A stretch of DNA of 64,000 bases, from contig KE546971.1 in NCBI GenBank assembly GCA_000442125.1, positions 1,180,583-1,244,582 on the forward strand. Direction: 5' to 3'. Every line of letters begins with the position of its first letter. The first letter of the stretch is position 1. Positions 27,496-39,255 of this stretch are shown in pieces. The translations under genes and the position numbers were made by a program. Origin of the DNA: Opeltia flavorubescens. Its lineage: Eukaryota > Ascomycota > Lecanoromycetes > Teloschistales > Teloschistaceae. Below the pieces are notes generated by a model, which saw only the letters and a list, made by a program, of their open reading frames with translations, made no database searches and was not told the origin of the DNA.

Positions 27496-30400
27496 ATTAC
27501 CTCCTTCTTTAAAATACTAACCTTAATATCGAGGTTTAGAAGTAATTTAAACTATTTAAAATACTTAAATAAATACTTATTAAAAACCGTCTAAAATCTA
27601 ATAGAAAAAAAAAAAAAAAAGTTATTTATATCAATACTATTAACTATAAAAATAGTTACTAGTTTTTATTATCTTCCTACTATTAAAATTCCGTTAAGGG
27701 CCTATTAAGGGCTTATAACGTTATATATATCTTTATAGGTAGGATAAAAATAGGAAAAACGTTATATTATTATTATAGTTAAAGGGTTAAAAACTTCTTT
27801 TTATTTAATATATAAACTTTACTTTAATATAATATAGGAGGGACTAGTAATCGTACTAGTAGATAAATATAGGCCTTTATAGAAATCTTTTTTTTTTTCT
27901 TCTTTATTAGTTATTATAGATATTATAATATCTAATAGTTTATCTAGTAGCAGTAAATCTATTAATAGCGAAGCCCTTAAAAATATTAATAATAAGTTTC
28001 TTTTATTTTTATATTTACTTCTTAATAGATAAAATCTTTATATAATAATTTAAAGTTTAAATAATTATTTAAATTACGAATCTAACCTAGTATAAAACTT
28101 TTACTATATAGCTATTACTTCCGCGCGCTACTAGAGGCTGCGTTTCTCAATAATAAAATTCTATATATATTATATCAGAAGAAGTATACGGGGCTTCTAT
28201 ATTATATATACCGCTAAAACTATAAAAATATTTAAAATTATTTAGTAATAAATTTACTAATATATCGGTTATTTTATATTAACTTTATCTAGGTTCTTTA
28301 TTTTATACGGCTAATAGTATAAAAATATATTAGATATATTTAAAAATATCTAGATATTATTTAAAAATAGAACTCTATACCCTTTATAAATAAAAAACTA
28401 ATAAAAGTAGTTCGGAATCTCTAGACTTATAGTTAAAGCGTAAACTTAACTAATAGCTAAACTAATCTACTACTAGCTTATAATAACAAGCTTTTATATA
28501 AAGCCCGCCGAGATCTCGTTAAATAGAAAAACTCTCGCTAAAAAATCCGTAATCTCGAGTGATAAATACGCGAGTTAAAATAGAAAAATAGTATATTATA
28601 TACGGGTTATTAATTACCTATATTTATAAAAGTTTATCGTCTTCCCTATTTAAATTTAAATTTATTTTCTCGCGGCCGAGGTCTATTTATAGACTAAAGT
28701 AAAGATTTTTTTCTAGATTTTTTAATAGGAGAAACTCTATTCTAAAGTCTTAAATAATTTAATAGTAGACTTTAGAAGCTTTTATAAAATTAAAAATTCT
28801 ATAAATAAACCTATATATTTAATCCCGCTCGCTTTAACGGCTTTTATACGATAAATATTTTTTTAAAAGAAGAGAAGGTTCGTTTAAACGGCGTGGATAA
28901 GAAGAATAAAAAGGAAAAAAAAGGGTTCGAACTTATAGTATTTAATAGCGACGAGGATAAATTTTTACTATATTATAGTAAATTATTACTAAATTTTTTA
29001 CTTTTAATTTATTCGCTATCGACTTATAATTAATATAATAAAACTTTACTACTAGGTTTTAGTTAATTATTTTTAGATAAAGTACCTCCTATAATAGAAG
29101 CGGTATTTAATAACTAGGAATTTAGCTAATAAAATTTAATACAGCTTTTATTACCTCCTACGTAATTTTTAGTAGTAGTTTATTTAAATCTAGTACTAGT
29201 TAATTTTTCCGCTAGATCTATTATTAAATTTATACTAAAACCTTTAATATTACCTCGTATACCTTTAAAGGCCGACCTCTTTAGTAATTTCGCCTTAAAC
29301 CAGTCGGCAGCTAAATAGCGTAAGGCGGTAGCCCGCTATACCATTTAGTTCCGGCGAGAACCTCGTCTAGATCCAGGACAACAGTCGGTTTCTAATAACG
29401 ATTTAAAGAGGGTCTTAAATAGTAACTAAATTAATTAAAAACAGTCTATTTTTATAAAAGGGCCGGCCAGCCTATTAAATCTAGTATATTTATATTTATT
29501 ATATTAAATTCTACTATTTTTTACTAACTTCTTTTAATAATCGCGAGACCCGGCCTTATTAAAGCCCCTAGAGTTAAATATTAAGGCGCCAACCGTTATA
29601 GGCCGTCTTTTATTATTTATCTAGCTAAATAACCCGTTAAAGCTAAGAGCGACTCTGGATTAAATAAGGAAGTAGAAGTAATAACTACGCCGGCGAGCGG
29701 AAAAAGTATAGCGGAGAACGGCTAACCTAGGGGTATAATTTAAAAAAAGGTAAACGCAGACCTATAATTTACTTCGATATTATAAACTATAGGTTTATAT
29801 TTTATTTTATCGCCTTTAAATTAGTTTAAAATATATAAAAATTAGTATAATAATAAAAAACAGCTTCGGCTATAGCGCCTTAGATAAAACTTCGGCTATA
29901 ACGCTTTAAAAAAGAGAGGAACGAATTAAATAATACTTCTAAAAAGAAAGGAATAAATTAAACGATATTTCTTCAATTAAATAATACCGCCTCAATTACT
30001 AGTTCCCTTAAATCTTTAATACCGATAATATTCTTATAATTATTAATTCTTCCCTATACTAAACTAGTAGCAAACCACTGATAGAAATACTAATAAAGGG
30101 AACTACTAATAGAAATACTAACGAAGGGAACTATTAATAGAAATATTAATAAAAGGAACTATTAATAGAAATACTAATAAAAAGAATATAGAGGAGGATA
30201 TATATAATAGGGAGAGAGGAGCTACCTTCGGTATAGAACTTCTATCCTTTAAACTATCTATCTTACTAATTAAATAAGGTAATCCGGTATTATAAAAGGG
30301 GTTTTAAGGCTTTTAAACTCTAAAAACTTTAAAGATATCTAAAACTTCTAAGATACCGAAAACTTTAAAAAGTAATACTATTTTTTATCGCCGCGTAGCT

Positions 30401-31400
30401 GCCGACAAGGTCGCTAATAAAATCTTATTACCTAATAGAGCTAATACGAAAAGGTAGACCGAGAGCTTATTAATATAAAAAAGCGCGGTAAATTATAGAA
30501 TAAAGGAGCGTAGCGAATTATAGAATAATATACGGAAATATAGTATAAGAAGACTGGATAGGATATAGCTACTAGTAAACGCTTATTTTATTAAATAGGC
30601 CTAAATTTTAGTTAAATAAACTCTATTTACTGCTTTAAATTCGCTTTTAATTTATATTCGATAAGTTTTTTTTAAATAAGTTAATTAGCTTCTAAAGATT
30701 TAATGCAGACTTTATTATTTATATTATTTTTCTCTACGCTTATTTTTTATTTAAATATAATATTATCTAGGCTTATAAAAGGCCCGCTAAAGGTTTAAAA
30801 AAAAATAATAACTAATATAATTAAAATATTTAGCTTTTCCTTCTATATTTCTTCGGCGGTTTTTTATAACTTTAATTAAACTTTTTTACTAGGTCTCCGG
30901 TATTTACTAGGTCTAATTTTAGTTATTATAAATTATACTTTTTTAACTAACCTACCTAGCTAATTAAGTACTATTTTATCTTACCTTTAGATTTTTTAAT
31001 ACGCTTATCTAGGATTACTTTTACTTTCTATTTTAGCTTGTTATCTACAAGCTCTAGAAGTAGGTACTAAAGAACTTTTTACCCTTTTTTCTACTAATAC
31101 TTTTCTAGTAAAAAAATATAGAAGACGTTATAAATATACGAATTAGGCGGTAGTAGTAATTTATATATCTAAAAACTAATATATTTTTTAATATAATAAG
31201 GTCCGGTATAATAATAAGCGAGCTTTTTAAACGGCTTTTTTAGTTTTAAATTCTTTAATAATAGGAATATTATATCGTTTAAACTAAATTCTATATTTAT
31301 ATAAGAATAATTATAATATTTCGTTTATTTCTTTTATATCTTTTACTATTCCTAGCTTAGCTTTTTACGTAATTCTATTAGTTTCTTTATATATTTTCTT
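27496..31400 (-). pseudogene. Long 3' portion of element II after integrase
   Basis: About 3.9 kb between the integrase core and the 3' LTR. The integrase C-terminus must start it, but most is more than a Gypsy element needs. It holds GC-richer patches (about 29270-29420 and 29540-29750) and a 28-bp tandem repeat. I found no recognisable extra domain. Confidence 0.45.
30074..30185. repeat. Tandem repeat, 28-bp unit, 4 copies
   Basis: Units start at 30074, 30102, 30130 and 30158 and share AATAGAAATACTAATAAA. 28 is not a multiple of three, so it is unlikely to encode a repeated peptide. Confidence 0.85.
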
Positions 31401-31645
31401 ACTACTAGTATACTGGTTTTATAAACTTTTTTTTTAGAAATATTATCCGCAATATTAAATTCTAGGTCGGGATATACCCTAGTTATTAAGAAAAATAGTA
31501 TTTTATTAGTAGTAAAGTAGATACTATTATTATATATAAATTCTATAATAGGAAGAATTTTCGTTTAATTAGATTACTCCTTATTTAAGTAGATTTAAAG
31601 GTAGTATTTTAATAATTAGTTTTAGCGCTTTATTTAACTATCTAT

Positions 31646-31924
31646 TTACGGATAAAAAATAGTACTTAGCTTTCTTTTTATTTTTAAGCGGTAGTAGATT
31701 TTAGACCAAAATTTGCTTATAAATAACGAGTTTTTATTATTAATAATACTTTTTAAAGTAATTTTTTTATAGATTACTATTTCGAAGAATAGGTTTATAA
31801 ACTTTATTATATTAATAGTTTTTATATAAGGAATATATATAACTATTTTCGAGTATCGGTCTATTATAATTAATATAGTATTAACTATATCTATATAGTA
31901 CTTTAACGGTAGTAATCTCGTCAC
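31646..31924 (-). pseudogene. Element II integrase core fragment
   Basis: Longest surviving reading in the isochore interior (92 codons), minus strand. It carries IIIDRYSKIVIYIPY, then FFEIVIYKKITLKSII and SLFISKFWS, a clear Gypsy rve core around the first and second catalytic aspartates. At the second one the family has S/V-D-R-G, here changed to N-N-K-N. A fragment, not a gene: upstream and downstream the same protein continues with RIP-type stops. Confidence 0.85.
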
Positions 31925-33199
31925 GAAATTTAAAGTAATTTTTTAATATAAACCGTTAGGAATAGAAAAGAACTACAGTTTACTATACAGTTTATACCGG
32001 TATATTTTTATATATTAGTAAATATCGTATATTCGTATATATTCCTTAACTTTTTTATTTAGATTAAGCTATTAATACTAGCGGCGAAGTAGTTCTATTA
32101 TCTATTTTACTTTAAAATACCTAGTTAAAAAATTATTATAGCGTTTTATTATAAGCTCTATATAAATAACGGAGTCCTTTAAAATATATAGAGACTCGTA
32201 GAGTAGTAACTTGCCTTTTACTTCTAAACTCTATAACCCGGCTTTTATATATTTAGAATTCTTTTTATAAACGTTTTTAATATTATATTTTCTAATAATA
32301 ATAAGATCGTTATTCTATTAAAGTTATAAAATTATTTTTTTTATATTTATCGAGCTATCGTTATAAGCCGTTTCGCTAGAAGTAGTATCCCTTACTACCT
32401 AATATAGGATATACTATTTATAACCAGCTATCCTAGTAGTAGGATTTATTATATCTTTCCTATTAAAAAGTAGGTCTTCTTTTTAAAAACTTTTAATAGG
32501 GCTTTTACGGGGCGTTATCGGTACTAATATACTATAAAATTTTTAAACCGGCAGATTACTACTAAATCTCCTAAAGGTATTAGCCTTTAATAAAAATTTC
32601 TTAAACCTTCTTTTACGCCCTTTATATAAGTATACTATCTTTATTTTTTTTACTACCGCCGGTATAGATAACGTATTATTAATAAAAGATAGTTTTTATT
32701 ATAATATAGATATTATTATTAAAGCCTTAGGGTTAATTTCCTAATAGTCTAGCCTTCTTAATAGAGGGTCTACTAGATTCGATTTTCTAGCTTAATAAAA
32801 GATCTCGAAATTTATAGCTGCTAATTTTATAATCTAGCGCCGTTATTTACTATTAAATTACTTAATACGTATAAATTTCTTTAAATTATTATAATCCGAC
32901 TATATTTTAACAATATATTAGGCTTTTTTAAAGTAATACCGCTATTATTTAAAGATTTTAACGATAGCGAGTAGCTTTTAGTTATAGATTTTATAGTTTC
33001 GTTTGGCCGTTATTATTTTTCTTAATTAAAAAGCTATTAGATAATAAATACTATTATTATCTAGTTAAATTATAATACTAGAAATATTAAAATTTAAAGT
33101 ATTTATTTTAATCCGGATTTTACGTACTAGATCGAAATATTTTAGTAATAATACCGTAGTAAAGGCCTTTTTTAATTTTTTAAAGGCTTTTTAAGCGGT

Positions 33200-34820
33200 A
33201 TTATTCTATTTTAATAGCTCTAGTTTCTTATTATTCTTTATATTAATTAATAGGTTAGTTATAGGCGTTGTAATCTTTAAATAATACTTAATAAATCGCT
33301 AATAGAAATTTATTAGACCTAAAAATACCTAAATATTCTTATACGATTTCGGAATAGGCTAATCCTAGATTATACTTATTCTTTTAGAGTCTATTTCTAC
33401 TGTTCCGGATAATATAATATATTCTAGGAATTCTAGCTGTTTAATATTGAATACGTATTTTTTTAGATTTAGGAATAATTAGTATTTACGGAGTCGGCGT
33501 AGGATTATACGAATATATTTTTAGTATTTTTTTTTAAAATCTAAATATATTAGGATATTATTTAGGTATACTATATAAAAAATATTAACTATTCCTACTA
33601 ACGCTTTATTAATATATATTTAGAAGGTTATAAGGGTATTCGTTAGATTAAAAGGTATAATAAAATATTTAAAATACTTATATTTAATATAAAATACTAT
33701 TTTCTACTTATCTTTTTACTTAATCCTAATCTAATAATAGGTATCGCGTATATCCATCTTCGTAAATTTTTTTATATTATATAGGCGGTCTAAGGTTTTA
33801 ATAATTAAAGGGAGCGGATACCGATTTTTAATTATTATCGTATTTAGGCTACGATAATCTATATATAGGCGTAATCTACTATCCTTCTTCGGTATAAATA
33901 GAATAGGAGCTTTTATAAGCGAGATTAAATATTAAATCCAGCTCTTTTTAAAAGCTTTTTTAAAATATCGGCGTAATTCCTTTAACTCGTTATTTAATAG
34001 GTTATATATTAGTTTATATAACGGCTCTTTATTCTTTATTAAATTAATAGTATAATTATTAGATTTTAATTAAAATAATTTACCCGATTTTATTATAGAA
34101 AATATAGGCTTAAAAGCTTTAATCTAGTATAGAATTTCTATACTACTAATATTAACTAGATTCTTTACTACCGATACTATTAAAGCGTATATAATAAAGT
34201 ATATTTTAAGAGATTATCTAAAAACTCGTAAGTAGTCTATCTATATTCTATTAATTTTAATAGGAAAACGCTATTCTATAGCCTATATATTAATAAGCAA
34301 GCTAGCTTTATAGATTTCTAGGATATTTAAAATTATATTATATTTATTTAAATTAATAATATAAAAAAAGGTAGTAGAAATTATTTATTCTATATTTTAG
34401 CTATTAATATAGGTCTATTTAAAATTATAGGTCCTATAGTAGTAATACTACTAATTTTAAAGCTAGTTTAACGTAGGACGATTAGTATTTACTAGAGTAA
34501 GGCCCTATTTTATTACTTTAGCTTACGAGATATAGTTAATATTTAACCCTATATCTAATAATATAGAAGCCCTCCTAATTTAATCGCCTATATAGAACCG
34601 GGGTACTATTTTAATTCCTCTTATTACTTTAATTAGACGACGCTTAAATACTAAAGCTTTATTTAAATTCAATCGTTTTTTAAAGCCGTATTAGAATCTT
34701 TATTAGCGCTAGATTTAGTACCTTTAATAGATACTTTTTTTACCGATTTTTTTATATAAAAATAATTAATAGAGTAATAACCTTTTTTATAATAATTATA
34801 ATATTCTATTTAATTTAAAT
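33200..34820 (-). pseudogene. Element II gag knuckle and reverse transcriptase relic
   Basis: Minus strand. Near 34778-34806 reads EYYNYYKKGYY, the zinc knuckle C-x2-C-x4-H with cysteines and histidine changed to tyrosine by TGT/CAT to TAT. Farther on, an RT relic ends in INKALVGIVNIFYIVYLNNILIY at about 33535-33600, where LNN was LDD. Not functional. Confidence 0.78.
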
Positions 34821-36120
34821 CTTTTAAATTAATATTTTTACCACTCTTTAATTCTATAAAAAGCCTGTTATAGGGCCTACGGTTATTATATTTCTATTTA
34901 TCCTTTATACGATTATTATAAAACTTTTTTAAAATCTAATTACCCTAGCTACTTTAATTTGAAAAAAAAGGTTTTTTATAAAGGGTACTCGTATTAGTAT
35001 TTTTTATAATACCTTTTATACGAGTTATTAAAGCTATTTATTTATCCCTCGTTTTATTTTTAAGCGTATACCTAGATTAATATATTAGTATTTAAGTATC
35101 GCGTTTAAATTTTATAATAAAATTTATTATATATTATTCTTTTAATAGCTCCGGTAATTGACTTTTAAGTATTTTTATTTAGTTATAAAGCTCCTACAGC
35201 GTTATTATATTTTATTCTAACGTATAATACTTCGATAAGGAGTTTAAAAATCGGCTTTCTTTATTTAATAAAAGATTAAGCAGCTATTTATAAAAATTAA
35301 GCTAGTCTATATTAATTCTATCCGTTTTTATATATTAAGTTTACCGTATTAAGGGGTTACCTTTTAACAATAATATAGTAAACTAGATTTTTATTTTATT
35401 TATTAAGAATAAATTCTACGATAATTTAAACGTTGTATCTATTTATAATATCTATATCTAATAACTAGTAAAGCTATCCTTCGGCGGATAATCCAATAAA
35501 AGGGCTAGCTTAATATCTTTTAATCTCGTAATAATAAAAGGTTTAATATTAATAAGCGGAATAATAGGAGTAGATATATTAATAGGTATATAAAGCTTTT
35601 AGAGCGTTATTTAAGCTTATTAATAAATTACTCTAGCCTTTTTAAAGCGGCGAGTATATTTAATAACCCTTTCTATTTTATACTTTAAGTTTTTAATCTT
35701 CCGTTTTACTTACGCGTTTAAGGAAATATCTAAGGAATCGCTATTATTATAGCTATTACTACTTGAATTAGATAGTAAAGGGGACGGAGTTATATTATAT
35801 ATTAGTTTTTTACCCTTACGACGACGAGTACTAGGACCCGGCGTCGGCTCTACTAAAAGAATACTACTATTCTACTACGATCCCGCGGCGTTATTAAATA
35901 GCTCTATAATACGCTCGTCCTAAAGAATCGTTAGATTAGCTATACTAGAAAATCCGCCTACTAGGTCTATATATATAATTTTCGATTAAGTATTCGGATT
36001 CTAGGAATTAGTAATTATACTATTACTATTATTCCTATTTTTATTATAACCGCGAGCTCTTCTAGTAGATATCTTCGATAGTAATCCGGGCTTCCGAATA
36101 TAAAAAAAAAGAGTTAGAAT

Positions 36121-36417
36121 TATAATATACTAGGTATAATTAAACTAATTTAGAAGTGTGAACTACTATAAAAGAACTATTTATAGCGTATATATTTAAA
36201 TATATTAAAGAACTAACTCTTATTTTTTAATAGAAAATAAGGGGGATCGCTATATACCTAAAAATGTATTTACTCTATACTAAGTAGTGATTATCTAAGC
36301 AACCCCGCTTAGGCCTCTTAGAGGGCCCGCTATACTAGTGACTTAATATATTATTTCTATTATATAATTTCCATTTGGGGTCCAAATACTAACTACTTCT
36401 ATAGCTTGATGGTAATA
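36121..36417 (-). repeat. Element II 5' LTR (297 bp)
   Basis: Partner of 27199-27495, same length, followed on the plus strand by TAAAG at 36418-36422. Confidence 0.92.
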
Positions 36418-36422
36418 TAAAG

Positions 36423-37260
36423 GACTTTCTTTATTTTATAATTTTAGTCTATTTTTTATTATTATTTAAAGATTAAACGCTATTTAAATATTATTTTTTA
36501 TTTATAAACTAATAAATAAATTAAGCGATAAAATTAAATTCTAAAATAATTTTTAAAAAGCTTTATTAACTATAATTAGAATAATTAAAATAAATAACTA
36601 CCTTTTACGGAATTTACGTATAATAATAGTAAATATATTTTTATTAATATAATACTATTCTTCGCCGTTATTAATAAATATCCTAATTTAAGAAACGATA
36701 TTTAAATTAATAATACCGAAGGTAATATATCTAAAGCGTGTTAATATACTAAAAGATATATATATATATATACTTAGCTTAAAAGTTAATAGAAAATAAT
36801 AATAAAAAAATAATTTAAATATTATAATTAAAAGTATTCCGTAAAATCTTTTATTATTAGCGATATAATATAATTAAATAAGTATAATATTAAAATAAAA
36901 AAGCTATTAAAGAAACTAGATTATAAATTTTATAAACTTTTTAAAGTAATAGAACTAGTAAATTTATAATTATATTATTTAAAATTTTTAGTATTAATAG
37001 GTTGTATTTATTTTATTTTTTATATCTTTCTTCTCGAACTATATATAATAGTAGAAAAAAAAAATAAAAAAGATCTACTACCTTTATTTATCGATAGTAA
37101 AGAGTAATATAAAATAGAAGAAGTATTTAATTTAAAATAGTACTATAAAAAATTATAATATCTAGTAAAATAGTTTAATTATAGCCTTGAAAATAATAGC
37201 TAGTTTAATATTAAAAAAATATCGGGAGCTAGTAAGTATATAAAAGACTTCTATTATATA
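36423..37260 (+). pseudogene. Element I integrase 3' part and chromodomain relic
   Basis: Right after the TAAAG duplication the element I integrase resumes (TFFIL*F*S, family F-x-S-x-F-W), so the two halves join in frame once element II is removed. At about 37094-37250 a chromodomain-like end is readable: EE/QYKIEEVLN, then LQYLVK followed by a former tryptophan codon, FNYSLENNS, and SGASKYIKDFY. This matches chromovirus integrases, which use the chromodomain in targeting chromatin. Confidence 0.78.
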
Positions 37261-37299
37261 TATTCTAAAAAACTATTAAATAATAATAAAAAGGGCTNT

Positions 37300-38993
37300 T
37301 TAAAANANANGCGAAAANNNAGNATAAATTATAGCTAAACTATATATAAGCGTATAAATAAGGTAATAAATAAAATAATAAGTAATACTAAAAATATAAA
37401 GTAGTAATAGAAATAAAACTTTATATAATTATCGAAATTTATTAGTAGAATATATACTAAAAGATATATATTATAAAATATATTATTAAAAAAGGTTAAA
37501 ATTAAAGGGAGATTTTATTAAAATATAAATTTTAAAGTTATAACTATCTAAAAGTAATATAAATTTAAAAATAGAATATAGAAATAAATATATAAAAATA
37601 GATACCGAAAATAGATATAAAATACTAGATAAATATAAAATTATATAGTAGTACTACTCTCTTTTACCTCGCTTTTATTAATAGAAAAAAGATTATTTTT
37701 TTTAGCCGAATTTAACTACTCTTTTTTAATAACTAAAGGATTTAAACGGTTCTAGCGTAAAATTAACGCGCGAAATAATATAAAAAGGGTAAATATATAA
37801 TAAAATATATTATATTAATATTTATATTAATTAACTTTTTTAAAATATAAATAGCTTTAATAATATTAAAGGTACTAACGGTCTTTTTTTACCGCGTTTT
37901 AGCTTTTTTTTAAGCTTCGATTTATTTATAGCTAGAGAAAATAATAGCGTATAAACGGTATATAATATATTACTTCTTATTTTTATTAATAATATTAATA
38001 GTAATAATAGTAAAAATTATCTTATTAACTACTAAAATAAATTTTTAAGGGATTTATATAGATTAAAAAAGCTACTATAATATATAGATTTAATATACTA
38101 GCTCGTATTTTTTTCGAAATTTAAAATAATATATATAATATTTAAAGCCGACGCTAGGTTTTATATAATAGATAAAAATATAGTAGGTAGTAAAGTTATT
38201 CTTCGATTATTTCTTATTAGAAATTATTAAATAGTAGTACTAGATAAGCGATATATATTATAATACTAGCTTTAATATACCGACGGCAGTAATTCTTTTA
38301 TAAAATTAGAGTACTTAGTAATATTAGAATATTAAGCGCTTATATATTCTAAAGAGTTTTTTTAGCTATAGAAGTTTTAGAAGCTTTAGAATTTATAATA
38401 AAAGATATAAAAGTTAGAGAAAATTTATAAAAAAGTAGAGCTAGTAAGCGAAGGTAAGGTATAGTAAAGATAATAAAAACCTAAATTAAAAAATAAGTCT
38501 ATACTAGAGGAAAAACGTTTATTATATATCTATAAATAAAAAATAGAATTATACTACCTAACGCGAGGTCTATAACGTTAGTAATATAAATTAAACTATT
38601 TAAAGTTTAATAGCTCTAATTATTTATAATTATTATAGCGTAATATAACTATTAAATAGAGCTATTAAGCGATATTAATTTTTATAAATATATCTCGGCG
38701 CGAGTATTTAATAAGTACTAAAAGGTATTAATAATACGTTATAGCGCGATAGCTAATATTAATATTAATACTAAATAATCCTTAATATATAAAATAAAGC
38801 TATTTATATATTTTATATATAATAATAAAACGTTTTATATATAAACGCGTATTAATATTATATACCTTTAAATTATTAATTTAACTAATACGCGTTTAAA
38901 TATACGCGCTTTATATAAAGGNCTTAGCTATCTATTATATATATATCGCCTAATTATAGAATAATAAGAATACTATTATAAAAGAAGGGATAT
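37300..38993 (+). pseudogene. Element I 3' extension with possible extra reading frame
   Basis: About 1.7 kb between chromodomain and 3' LTR, present also in copy B (about 53471-55060, inverted), so it belongs to the family. On the plus strand around 38350-38500 a frame reads VFLAIEVLEALEF, then IKDIKVREN with only glutamine-type stops. I recognise no family. Confidence 0.45.
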
Positions 38994-39250
38994 TATTATA
39001 ATTAATAATAGTCTAACTTATTATAATATTATAGAGCCGTCGTATAGCTTCGACTAAGACATTATATCGCTATATTATACTAATAAGAAAGGAGGCCTAT
39101 ATAGTTAGGGGAATTCTCCCTAATATTTATAACTCTCTAGATATTAATATATATATATTCTTTATATATAGCTCCGTATATATAATAGTAGAACGCTAGA
39201 CTATTACCTATACTTCCATACAGTTTCCCTGTTATTGTATCCTTTTTATA
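38994..39250 (+). repeat. Element I copy A 3' LTR (257 bp)
   Basis: Starts TATTATAATTAATAATAG, which equals the solo-LTR start with six C/T or G/A changes. Ends CCTTTTTATA and is followed by TATAA. Confidence 0.92.
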
Positions 39251-39255
39251 TATAA

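Larger units (their letters stand above)
27199..36417 (-). mobile_element. Ty3/Gypsy element II, inserted in element I integrase
   Basis: LTRs 27199-27495 and 36121-36417, both 297 bp, flanked by TAAAG at 27194-27198 and 36418-36422. Minus orientation is shown by the minus-strand integrase (31646-31924), RT (YLNN box, 33552-33571) and CCHC knuckle (about 34778-34806), which run gag to pol toward lower coordinates. On the minus strand the purine run AAAGAAGGAGG lies 4 bp before the LTR at 27495, as a polypurine tract should. Total 9219 bp, long for a Gypsy element because about 4 kb follow the integrase core. Confidence 0.93.
22345..39250 (+). mobile_element. Ty3/Gypsy chromodomain element I, copy A
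   Basis: LTRs 22345-22601 and 38994-39250, both 257 bp, flanked by TATAA at 22340-22344 and 39251-39255. Without nested element II it is about 7.68 kb. A purine tract (AAAAGAAGGGA) lies 3 bp before the 3' LTR. The plus-strand pol order RT, RNase H, integrase, chromodomain identifies a chromovirus-type Gypsy element. It sits between the 5' LTR and the coding region of element IV. Confidence 0.92.

Noticed and set aside
31646-31924. A 92-codon minus-strand frame as a standalone gene
   Set aside because: It is the Gypsy integrase core of element II, and the protein continues on both sides through RIP-type stops.
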